Assembly: GCA_011033025.1 (NCBI GenBank)
Contig: WFMF01000162.1
Span: 62,001 to 126,000, forward strand
DNA: 64,000 nt
Origin: Beroe forskalii
Lineage: Eukaryota; Ctenophora; Nuda; Beroida; Beroidae
Reading direction: 5' to 3'
Position 1 is the first letter of the stretch; the number at the start of each line of letters is the position of its first letter. A program made the translations under genes and the position numbers. Positions 53,875-64,000 of this stretch are shown piece by piece. Below the pieces are notes generated by a model. That model saw only the letters and a list, made by a program, of their open reading frames with translations, ran no database searches and was not told where the DNA came from.

Positions 53875-56800
53875 TCGCGACTGATATTATAAAGGAGCAA
53901 TCCGGGCACTTTCCAGAAATTACAGTAGTTGTATTGCAAACCTGGACCTGATATACACATATCCTATTTCTCACCTTCCCGAACCACGATCTCTGCCAAC
54001 CCTCTCATTTGCCTTTTTGTATTCACAAAAAGGCCAATGGGGAGGGAAAAAATAATTGATTCCAACTAAGGAGATAGAATACTTTTATCCTTGACAAGTA
54101 TCCTATCTCCAGTCATGTTAGAATATTTTTGTCAGTCGTTCTACTTAAGACCTATATTAAATTTGGAGATAGGATACCTAGATGCAAAACATCTTATTAA
54201 GCAATACTTTTACACAGCATTGTAATACGTAATAGTGCTATTATTTTCCCATTAATACTTAAAAGCTTACTTTTAACCTAAAGCTTGAAAAGACTAGGTA
54301 CGGTATGATTACTCAATCTATATGCCAATAAGCATCATGGAAAAGACAGGGTATGTTCTTTTTTTAAGTTTTAAAAAGGTTGCAGGTGTAACCTTGTTCT
54401 TGGATAATGAGACTGGGGCACTTCGATGGGTCTTTTAAGTGTTAGTGTTGTGCCTTGTGGTACAACCAGGTTATCAATCTCTCCTAATATCATTGAAATC
54501 ATAACTCTGATTTTTCTTAAATCCACAAATATCCTATCTCCAGATAATTAGAATACTGATTATCCTAACTCCAAATACTATCATTAAAATCAGTAAATTT
54601 GAACTATCCTAAATCCACAACTATCTTATCTCCAAATAATTAACAAACCAATTATCCTAACTCCAATTTTAAAAATTCAAATGCTGATTTCCCAACCTGC
54701 TTTAGCATTGATAAAAAAGCAATGATTGAGATCCATAGACAATAACCCAATATAAAATAATAGATGCTAAAAGAATTTCCAATCAAGCAGTATTGGGGGA
54801 TAATTAGTTTTTTTTGATTATCTCGAAAACTAAAAGTGGGTGGAGATAAGATAGTTGGATATAGGATTGTTTTGAACTGGACCGGCGAAATGTTTCTGAG
54901 CCTTCCTAGTTTTGTCTCAGAATACCTCGTTCATGTTTCTCATAACCGTGATGGTTCAGATCTATAACAGGAGAAAACGCAACTCTTGCTTAGTAATCTG
55001 TCTCAATTTCTCGTTTCTGATGCCGATGAAGCCCACAAACTTGAGCACTATTTGAGTATTTGATACAAGTCATGACTCCCGATGTTACCTTTCTCCGATG
55101 AAGTACCGGCCGCTGATGAAAGAACCTCACATTACGAGTGTCTTTGTACTTCCAACTTTCAAACACCTCCGAAGTCCGAGCTGTAACACCCACCCCATCC
55201 ATCCCTCGCCTCTAACACCCACTTTAAGCTGTGGTAAAGACGGTATATATATTTGAGTGTTGTACAATGTGTTTGCAGGGTGATAATATACGGAAAATGA
55301 GTTGGTCTTAAGCTTTTTCTCATCAAAGGCAGCGCGCACACACAGATGGTGCCAAGTTGGCCCTACAACTCGCTGAATCAACCAGAGTTTAATATAGATG
55401 TTAGATTCCTTTGCCTTTATATTATTAGGTACCGTTTGAGTAACATCGCCGACTGAAATAAAGAATATTGCAATACGGATAAACTTTTCATCAAACAGCT
55501 GGAGCTGGATAGTATAAATGTGAAACTGGTGTTGGTGTGATGATAGTAGTATATACTCAAGGTGGAAGTTAACAGGAGAGGTGCTGCCCTTCAAGACAGT
55601 AGAATATCAGCTTTGTTTTGAGATGTCACTTTGTTTGGATGAGTATAATCATTGGTGTAGTGGTTGGTAACAATTATAAGACGTAGATTGAGTATTGACA
55701 CGAGTCTGGTTGAGCAGCAAGGCTTTCATTAATTGCAGGGGCGATTGTTTAACCCTCCATTACAATTATTGGATGCTTTACAACTACTTTTGGATGTCGA
55801 GTTACTGAATCATTCAAAATAAAAGCAATGCAACTGCGATAGTTGAAAATTTACAAATGTATATTTTTTGACAAACTCATAATGCAAGAATTATTGATAA
55901 TCGTCGATAAACTTCACCATTGGTCTCTGACACGTGCACTCCTCAATCTCAATTTCACCAACTTTAGCCGCATGATTGGAAAAATGTGCGAAAATCAATT
56001 TGCCTAAATCAACCATAAAAATATTCTCTGAAATTTTGAATTTCTGATCTAATTTTTTCACTCACCGTTTTAACTGTCTTACTCAATGATCAGGGAACCC
56101 TTATCTTATATCAAACAATCAAACATCAACATTATGCACGTGTACTGAGTCACGAGGTCTGATATTACGATGAATTTCATACTTCTAACATTTTTCTAAC
56201 TTCAAAGATTAACATATATCATCTAATGAGTTAATGGGAGGCACTGTAAACATTGGGATTATTAAATAGCAGCCTTGAAAGGGCACCCACAAAGGTACAG
56301 AATATGTTGGTGCTCGTGGTCACATTGCACCACTTTAGAAATTGCAATGTGACTCAATGGGCGGCCACTGTTCTTTATGAAGGTGTGTATAAAGCACACA
56401 AATATAGTGCAATGAAAGTTCACGTTATAAGCTCTCAAGATATTGTGGAATCTTGGGAGTTTTGAATAATGCGACACCGCCTAGAATCTTTTTCTTCGGA
56501 AAATATGAATTTTTAGAAATTTATATTTTAATATCAGAATATCATCTTCTCATACTCTCATGATACGCCGCAATACTGTACGCTAGGAACAAGCTTTTGG
56601 AAATGCTCTCATGCCAAGGTAGGATTTAATCAAGACGCTTTGACATTACGGCCAATATAATTGGGAGATGGGATTTTTAAATCGAGAAGCTACGTATTGA
56701 TTTGATAGATCTATAGATGGCGATTGTCTCTGTTGTTTCGATCAGTAGATAAAAACACGTGCTGAGGAGTGATTTTAGTCTGCATTTTGCTACATACTTC

Positions 56801-57970
56801 CATTGGCCACATCAAGTGATGTACTAAACTTGCTACGTTGGAATGTTGGTCGGGCCACATACTTAATCCTATATAATGTGTTCACTCTCATATATTGGAG
56901 GAGAAGAAAAAAAGATTGATCGATATACCTCCTGGTATTCGATTGAGATGCTTGCTCGCTTGTCATCGGTTGATGATGTATATAAAGTTAAACTACATTA
57001 ATTCATAGCATAATACGATAACGTGCGAACTCCATTGCTGTTTATAAGGTCATGTGACGGGCACCTGACCCGTCTTTGACATACCTTTCAAATGATATGT
57101 AATATGCATTGGTACTCGGGAGATGTTCTATACCTGCAAGGTATTGAATAATGAATACACAGCAAGAAAGCAAAATGCTGCTATGTCAATCTGAACTTTG
57201 AACCTAGGGGTCAAGCTTTTCCAAGAAAGAAGGAAAGGTTTGCAATTTTGAAAGTTCCAGAAAGTGAAGGATTGTGAACTGAAAACAGTGTTGTGCCAGG
57301 ATAGGACTACCACACGTTGCTTTGCATAACCCTCTTGTTTAGGGCAAGAGTTAGGCTGAATGACATTTAGGGCTGAGACTTGGGGCATATAAAGGTAAAG
57401 AATGGGATGTGTCGTAGTGTTCAAATTGTAAACCACGTGTCAAATATTAGAGGAAAGAAAGAAAGCATCTTTCATCTTAGCTGCTAAACATTGCGCAACA
57501 TCCGTTGAGTCTGGGAAAGATGACAATTTAAGCTCTCAGAGGGGGCCCATGAAGTTCAACTGTTCAACAGCTTCTACTTTATCACCTCATTTAAAAAAAA
57601 CAATAAAAAACCGTTATTTGAAGGAAGTCGTGAGCAAAATATAACTTTCTACCAGTGCTTCTAAGCGTGTAGCGCGATCTTTCAAAAATGGTGGTATTTC
57701 ATCGTGGAACGTACTTTAAATGAGTACAGGGACGTGTCTTGACTCTCGAAAGATAAGCAACTTTTCATTGCGGACGGAAACTGGGTTTCCACGGTATCAG
57801 ATCAGGACAATTCATGAACTTTGTTATATATTGACACTGAGGAAAGGCTGAGGAAAGCCATCTTGCTATGAAAACATTCTATCAATATGGCTGATAGGTA
57901 TTGCTTTATACAGAGCTAATATAAACCTTTTAAACTTCCTTGCACAGACGAGTGAGACTGAACCATTGCA
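53875..57970. other. Intergenic DNA, nothing recognised
   Basis: AT-rich. CCTATCTCCA-like words recur loosely at 54060-54660. Short frames have no support. Confidence 0.45.
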
Positions 57971-57976
57971 CCCGAG

Positions 57977-58277
57977 TTCCTGTTACGAGAAAACTTACAA
58001 GATAACTTACGAGGATTTTTTTTGGCCGCAGTTCCTGTGCAAAAAAATGCGAGAAAAAACATCTTTTTTCCAGTCGCGAGAAATTTGAACTTGAACACGT
58101 TTTTCTGAACATTTTCCTCGCGAGAATTCTCGCAAGGAAAATACGAAAAAGGAATAAATGATTTTGGATCAAATGTTACACATAATGGGAATATTGAATG
58201 AACGCCAATTACGTCCAAGTAAAACAAAAATCCTGATTTCTCACGAGTTTTCTCGTGCGTTTTTCTCGTAACAGGAA
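57977..58277. mobile_element. TIR-bearing MITE, about 301 bp
   Basis: TTCCTGTTACGAGAAAA at the left is inverted at the right (TTTTCTCGTAACAGGAA). Internal inverted blocks include CTCGCGAGAATTCTCGC. The target duplication is not clear (CCGAG / GCCGA). Confidence 0.65.
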
Positions 58278-58370
58278 GCCGAATGTTAACCGTAGGAAAA
58301 CCATGAAACCTCGTTTCAAGGCATGGTGTGGCACCTTCTGGGTGTACGTCTAATGAGATTCGTTATCATT

Positions 58371-58650
58371 GTTGGTATGTTTTCATTATCACTCTTTATT
58401 TACTGAAATTACTGAAATTAATGGGACGGAGTTTCTAAGTGGTAGATTGTTATTGTTGTTGTTAAATATTTAATACTATTCATCGTTTTGCTGAATTATT
58501 ATTGCTAATAATTCAAAGGGTGGTTTCTGGGTGGTAGGCTGTTATAATAGGACAAGAAATTACATGTGACTAATGGAGGTTGTTCTGTACGCTTTTGTTG
58601 ATTATCAATATTTGGTTCTTCCACTTTTTACCACCGCGGCGCTCTTTTGT
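58371..58650 (+). repeat. Segmental duplication, copy 1
   Basis: About 280 bp from GTTGGTATGTTTTCATT to GCGGCGCTCTTTTGT, similar over its length to 59638-59929. Each copy is followed by a CTTCTGTACC-type array. Confidence 0.8.
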
Positions 58651-58689
58651 TACTCGTGAGAAGCTCATCACTTACAATTTACAACCCCC

Positions 58690-59000
58690 TAAAACTTGTG
58701 TCTGTTTTTTGAAAGGAGTGTTGTACCTATCTCTCCTGTAACTTCCTCCTCTGCACTTTTCCAGTTTTTACTTTTCCCTTCTGTAACCTTTTTCTTCTGT
58801 CCCTTACACTCCTGTAACTTCCTTTTCTTTACCTTTTTCTTCTGTAACTTCCTCTTTTGTCCTATTTTTCTCTGCACCTCCCCCTTCTCAAACTTTCTCT
58901 TCTTGCCTTTTCTGCCGCATCTGTCCCTCCTGACTTCTATAACATTCTATTCTGTACTTCTCTCCTTATATAAATTTCTCTGTTGTAACATCTCCACAAC
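58690..59000. repeat. CTTCTGTAACTTCCT-type minisatellite (eroded)
   Basis: Diverged 15-bp units of the same family as 59995-60235. Multiple-of-3 length keeps frames open on both strands. Confidence 0.8.
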
Positions 59001-59013
59001 CTGAAATACCTAA

Positions 59014-59439
59014 TTGGCCTTAATTTAGCCGGCCTTTTTTTAACCGGCGCTATGGACAAAAATCGAATCATTTTTGAACCATTTTAACCGGCCCCTTGGA
59101 GAAAAAATTTTCCAAGCAGTTGCCAAACCAAGAAATTTTTGCTCAAAATAATCACGAAAACCAACTTATACTTCGTGGATTGTGTCAAAAAACCCATATC
59201 CTGGTCTAATATCATGATTTAGGTCATTATCTGTGTTGTATAATGACGGTATAATGACGATAAAATGACGGTTGTATGATGACGGTAAAATGAATTTAAC
59301 ATTCCATAAGCTAAGTAATAAAAGTTCCGTCTGACCTTAATCAACTGGCCTTTCATTTAATCGGCCCCACTTAAACTGGCCTATTAGACAAAAATCTCAG
59401 GGTAGTTTTTTCCTTAAGGTCCGGTTAAATAAGGGCCAA
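59014..59439. mobile_element. PIF/Harbinger-like MITE, 426 bp, TAA target duplication
   Basis: TIRs TTGGCCTTAATTTAGCCGG and the reverse complement of CCGGTTAAATAAGGGCCAA lie between TAA at 59011-59013 and 59440-59442. Internal AACCGGCC and GGCCCC blocks repeat the TIR theme. It sits between the two segmental duplication copies. Confidence 0.7.
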
Positions 59440-59637
59440 TAAGGTAGCAGGAGCAGGAGGTGAGTGAAACACTAAAACATAGCCAGTAGCTACCTGAGTA
59501 GGTACCTGGATCATTCGGAAAATCATCAAACTTTATTTAAAGGCGTGGTGTTGATGAGTCATCAACACGCAATCATCAATCATTGCGACATTGCGTGGCT
59601 TGTTGCCTTGTTTCTGGGCGGAAGATTAGCTATTATT

Positions 59638-59929
59638 GTTGGTATGTTTTCATTGTCATCCCTACTTTCTTAATTTGAACTACTATTGGTGGAATGGAGC
59701 CTCTAGAAAGTATATTGTTATTTTTGTTTTTAAATGTTTATTCATTTTTTCTGAAGTATTATTGCTAATAACTGTTTATGTGGTTTCTGGGTGATAGACT
59801 GTTGTAATAGGACGAAAAATTTCATGTGACTGGAGGCTATTCTGTTGGGTACCTATTGTTGAAATATTATTAACTATAATATTTTCCATTCGTGTCATTA
59901 TCATTTTAACCAGAGCGGCGCTCTTTTGT
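59638..59929 (+). repeat. Segmental duplication, copy 2
   Basis: Partner of 58371-58650, sharing ATTATTGCTAATAA, TGGTTTCTGGGTG and GCGGCGCTCTTTTGT in order. Confidence 0.8.
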
Positions 59930-59994
59930 ACCTCCTCGTTGGAAGGTCGCCACTCTCTTCAAAACCCCTATATTTTTATCTCCTTTTTCAAGAA

Positions 59995-60235
59995 GTGCAG
60001 TACCTTTCCCTTCTGTACCTTTCCCTTCTGTACCTTTCACTTCTGCACCTTTCACTTCTGTACCTTTCACTTCTGTACCTTTCACTTCTGTACCTTTCAC
60101 TTCTGTACCTTTCACTTCTGTACCTTTCCCTTCTGTACCTTTCCCTTCTGTACCTTTCACTTCTGTACCTTTCCTTCTGTACCTTTCCCTTCTGTACCTT
60201 TCACTTCTGTACCTTTCACTTCTGTACCCTTCTCT
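59995..60235. repeat. 15-bp minisatellite TACCTTTCACTTCTG
   Basis: About 16 near-identical units. The EVKGT repeats (-) and LYLSL or FHFCT repeats (+) predicted across it are artefacts. Confidence 0.95.
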
Positions 60236-60515
60236 TCGAATTACCTTACGAGACATACCTTATCAGACATGATTATCACGGACTTTACTTTCACAGAACT
60301 AAAACATCATCAATCATGGACATTAGTATTCACGCTTGATCCTGCCACTTCAACAAAAAATTGAATTTATCGGCTCGATTTTTCCCATTTTCTTTCACGA
60401 TTTCAATACTTAAATCGAACATTCTTCAATATTTTTGTTAATAGATAATAAATTTCCGTATCGAAGTTACTAAGCAATGCTAAGTAACTACTTAGCAATT
60501 CTGGTAATGAAATTC

Positions 60516-60579
60516 TTCAGGAAATTGTACTTCTTTTTCATGCTTAGTAAGCATGAAAAAGAAGTTTCATTTCCTGAAT
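60516..60579. repeat. Near-perfect long palindrome
   Basis: 18-bp exact arms (ACTTCTTTTTCATGCTTA) around a single G at 60547, extended after three mismatches by TTCAGGAAAT/ATTTCCTGAA. Total span is about 64 bp. Confidence 0.9.
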
Positions 60580-60944
60580 AATTTTATTAACTGTGCGTTT
60601 AAAGAAATGAAGTCAGAACTTTGTTGTCTATACTCCAGAATATTTGAGAGGAAATACTGGACTTTGATTTCACGGACCTGAAAATCACGAACATAATTTC
60701 CAAGGACATAAATATACACGCTGAGGTGCTCCCGTCAAACTGTGATGTCCGTGATAATTAGTGGGGCAATAATTCTAAGGATTTTGGGGTTTCCAAAATT
60801 ATGGTAATATTTTAGATATTACCGGTGTCAACGTATGATGATGACGTTATATTAAAGATTTCATGAGTGCAAAAATATTGGACTTTTGTGAAATTTCCAC
60901 TTTTCATTCCCCAATCCCCATTAATTGACATGAGCCATAAGGTA

Positions 60945-61090
60945 ACTTTCCCTTCTGTACCTGTTTCTTCTGTACCTTCCTTTTTTGTAATTTTCTCCTC
61001 TGTTCGTTTTTCTTTTGTATCTTTCTCTTCTGTTCGTTTCTCTTCTTAACCTTTCTTCTTCTGTACCTTTCATTTCTTTGGTGTAATAAT
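60945..61090. repeat. Third, eroded block of the CTTCTGTACC minisatellite family
   Basis: TTCCCTTCTGTACC, TTTCTTCTGTACC and related units, interrupted. Confidence 0.75.
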
Positions 61091-64000
61091 TTTCTCTTCT
61101 TTACCTTTGTCGAGAAACCTACCCTGATGTTTCTAAGACAGGTTTATTCTGGTGTAAGGTACGAACCCCCTCCCCCCCCCCCCCTACGAAGTAGATTGAG
61201 TAGGCCTCCGCTCTTGTAAAGGAACATTTACCAGTTTACCACGAGCATTAGCACACGTGTTATTGATCTAGGTTACAGGGTGAAGGGGTGGCCCGACGTT
61301 GCACTATGTTCTATTTAATTGAAGGGCCATATATTTATCTTGGTACCAAGTAGTTTCAATTTATCAAGGTGTTTCGGTACCAGTTGACTGGTCTTTTGGT
61401 ACCAGGCACTTGGTGTCTTAGTGCACAGATAGCAGGTTTATCATAAGTAGGTAGGACATAATATAACGATGTTGGTACAAGAGAATCGTATCATCCCTAC
61501 GTAAATCCTGTAGAGGAGATAGTGTTACGAAATGTTAAAATTGAAACAGGGTGTTACGAACGTACTTTGACACCCACATACCTATGACGTGTGACAGTGT
61601 ACCGGTATGTATCACGTGACCTGACGGAGCGGTCTGCGCTGCGCGGTATATATATATTTATATGATAATGACACGATCTCTTCACCAGATCCAGTGTATA
61701 CTGCGCTGCTGCAGTGTGTTCAAATTGGAGAGGTAGTCCTTTGTATTCTGATACCACTCACGTTGCAGCCGCAGAGTTGGGATATCACCTGTTAAACCTC
61801 TTGACATGACAAACACAGGAGCGCACGTGCAACAGTCACTAGAAATGTCGCCACACCACTAAATCACTAATGTACAACAACAACAACAACAACAACAATA
61901 TGAGAGCGCGGCGCGGTAGCTGGGAGCTCTCTCCCTCGGTCAGGGAGCTATTAATTTACTAGCTATTATCATATTTATTTGTGTATATCTCCCCCTTATA
62001 ATTCCCTGATTACCTGGGATTTGGCCCTGTACACGTTGCTTTTTGCGTTTCATAGTAGGTTGCTATTGTGTAGTGAGACGCGTTGGTTCAGGTGGCAGTC
62101 TTGATTTGTTATTGTTGTTACGTAACTCTTACTTAACACGTGTTGAGCCGTTCCACTTTAACACTTTTATACCATCGACAGAACGCGGAACAGTTATCAG
62201 ATGGTTTGAATTTATTCGTTATTTCGTTATCGTTTTTTTGTTTGATTCCAGTCCCTTGTTAGAATCTTTAGTCGTAGCACAGCCCATCATTTTACGGTTG
62301 ATTTTTGTAAAATATTGCTAGACCGTAGGCACCGTTTTGAGGAATTTTTTCTTCAATAAAAGTAAGGATGGATTTCGGCAACGTTGTAACTTTATAGCAT
62401 ATCATGTGCTGCCAAACAAATTTCATATATTGGAGATCTTTTGCAAAATCAAACTAGAAACATTTCACGGTTCATATTCTACGGTCTCGACGGTCAAATG
62501 TTCTTTCACCGTATATTGGGAAGCTGCGTGGCTTTCTGTTCAACCTGTTCTACCTCAACGGCAGAACAGTTTCAAGTTTTATGCTTTTGACAAATTGCAG
62601 AAGTGATCAATTTTATTTGGCTTGTTTGGAGCTATAGACATTTGACTTAATCCTGTGTTCTCATATTATCAGCACCGTATATTGATTACTTTTGCCTAAA
62701 TCACACCATGGTTTACGGGTTTTCCTACTTTGTGTAAAAACTATTGTGTCAAATATTGCTTATAATACAAATTGTGTTTCTCAATACAATCAAATCTAGT
62801 CACTTTTTACCGATTTCTTTTTGTACAACTCCATCGGAGCGAAGCGTCTTGCTATACTTGAGTACTTCCCTCGCTTACTGAGTATCGTTATTAACCATTG
62901 TAACTCTGAGTCCGGTTTAGTATCCGCTTCACGAAGTGGAGCAGCGGCTGTTGCCGGATATATCCCGTTTATATAACCCTCGCAGGGAAGTATAAAACGT
63001 CATCAACTCACCATTTTAAACCCTGATAGTGACGTCATATCGTCCATCTATAGTACCCCTCGGAAGTTGCCAATGGCTCACTGTAACAAATGTTGTATCG
63101 GTAGGTCTGATAGTACTTGACTGGCTGACATATTATGATTACATAATGTGATACATGCATTCGATGATAATAATAATAAGTAGCTAGGTAGGTATATATG
63201 TGTGTGCGTGCAGTGTTATTTTAAGTGGTTATAAATCTTAAATGTACCTTCTTTCCTGCTAATTAACCAATTAATTATTCAGTTTGGCAAGTTCGTTAGT
63301 CGGTATAATGGACGTATATATCTATCTAATATATACGCCATATAGACTTAAACCCATACTTTCATGTGCAACTCACTAGGTCAGTAGGACACCGTGTAGT
63401 CATTGTTCACTAGTTTGTCCGGAAAACCAGAGACCGCCACGTGTCCTGACCCGGCACATTAGTGTTTACATTAACATTTAACATCGGAACAAACTTCAGT
63501 TATTTTCACGTTATATAGGTTCTATATGTGCGTTAGATTAGGAAATATATGGGAGTGTGTCATTAGGCTTTTTGAACGTCAGTATAACACGGGTGACCTA
63601 GATTTGAGAGCATATAATATGTGCATATTTCTTATATTCACATATATTTGAAAAAATAACCCTTCCGCTAGTCTCGGGCACGTGATTTTTCCACATTAAA
63701 TAAAATATTTATAATATTGAATAAAAAGCGTTTAAATTTAAACCCATTTTCCCAGCAATTATGACTAGGTTATTTGACTGAATTGGTGCCCATTAACCAC
63801 GTCAATGGAGCTTCTGCCTGAGCCAGACAGAGAAGTGGCTACCATCAAAACATGAGATCGCGCGCTACCAAAATATCCGAGCGATATAAGCGTCGTAACC
63901 TTTAGGTCTATGTCAAGGTAGACTCGTGTCTACTGTCTACTTCTCTGTCTACTTCTGTGTTTGTGACATTCTAGCACGCATGTACATTCCAAGCACATGC
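61091..64000. other. Intergenic DNA, no convincing gene
   Basis: Contains a (CAA)n run at about 61875-61898, a CpG-rich patch at 61900-61945, and ACCATTTTAAACCCTGATAG plus TGACGTCA at 63011-63038, an inverted match to 11341-11368. ACTTCCCTCGC near 62864 is roughly inverted by GCAGGGAAGT near 62983. Confidence 0.45.

Noticed and set aside
59906..60364. EVKGTE, LYLSL and FHFCT repeat frames
   Set aside because: 15-bp minisatellite artefacts.

Overview
The window is metazoan nuclear DNA: long introns with GT-AG boundaries, many minisatellites, small DNA transposons with clean target-site duplications, a tRNA-derived SINE, a LINE ORF1 and no prokaryotic gene organisation. The species cannot be fixed from the sequence. 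Minisatellites that copy exon/intron junctions are striking here; from memory, similar 'mirage' minisatellites were described in amphioxus, so a marine invertebrate such as a cephalochordate is possible but unproven.

One gene can be reconstructed: positions 1007-29731 on the + strand hold the 3' part of a two-pore channel (TPC/TPCN family) gene. Sixteen exon positions join in phase and encode about 1,140 residues from domain I S3 to the stop. S1-S2 of domain I and the start codon must lie upstream of the window. Order: IS3 (1007-1088), IS4-S5 (1916-2071), a Cys-rich turret and pore I (11939-12266), a 33-nt microexon (15339-15371), IS6 (15500-15664), an EF-hand-like linker (15800-16025), IIS1-S2 (16209-16407), IIS2-S3 (16526-16638), IIS4 (17783-17936), two alternative IIS5 exons (18110-18244 and 18415-18555), pore II-IIS6 (21517-21765), and a cytosolic tail of about 530 residues (22056-29731), far longer than in vertebrate TPCs. 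The IIS5 exons are homologous, phase 0 at both ends, and separated by a 170-nt intron carrying an 18-bp inverted repeat that can fold into a hairpin. This is the best candidate for an undescribed regulatory arrangement.

The introns are packed with arrays. Several carry splice-site sequence: a donor-derived family (2072-2230, 6437-6960, 9780-9965), a 51-bp acceptor-like array (16936-17775), a duplicated acceptor (21950-22055), a 41-bp exon/donor array (23291-23453) and a 53-bp acceptor-like array running into the last exon (26690-29575). Nested in the introns are a PIF/Harbinger-like MITE, a LINE ORF1 remnant, a 1.15-kb hAT-like element, a SINE and a poly(A) retroposon.

From 30 kb to 64 kb I find no convincing host gene. 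This part holds a frameshifted element coding for a coiled coil plus an AlkB-like 2OG-Fe(II) dioxygenase (about 35085-36055), further hAT-, Harbinger- and other TIR-bearing elements, large 18-bp and 15-bp arrays, long perfect palindromes and AT-rich unassigned DNA.
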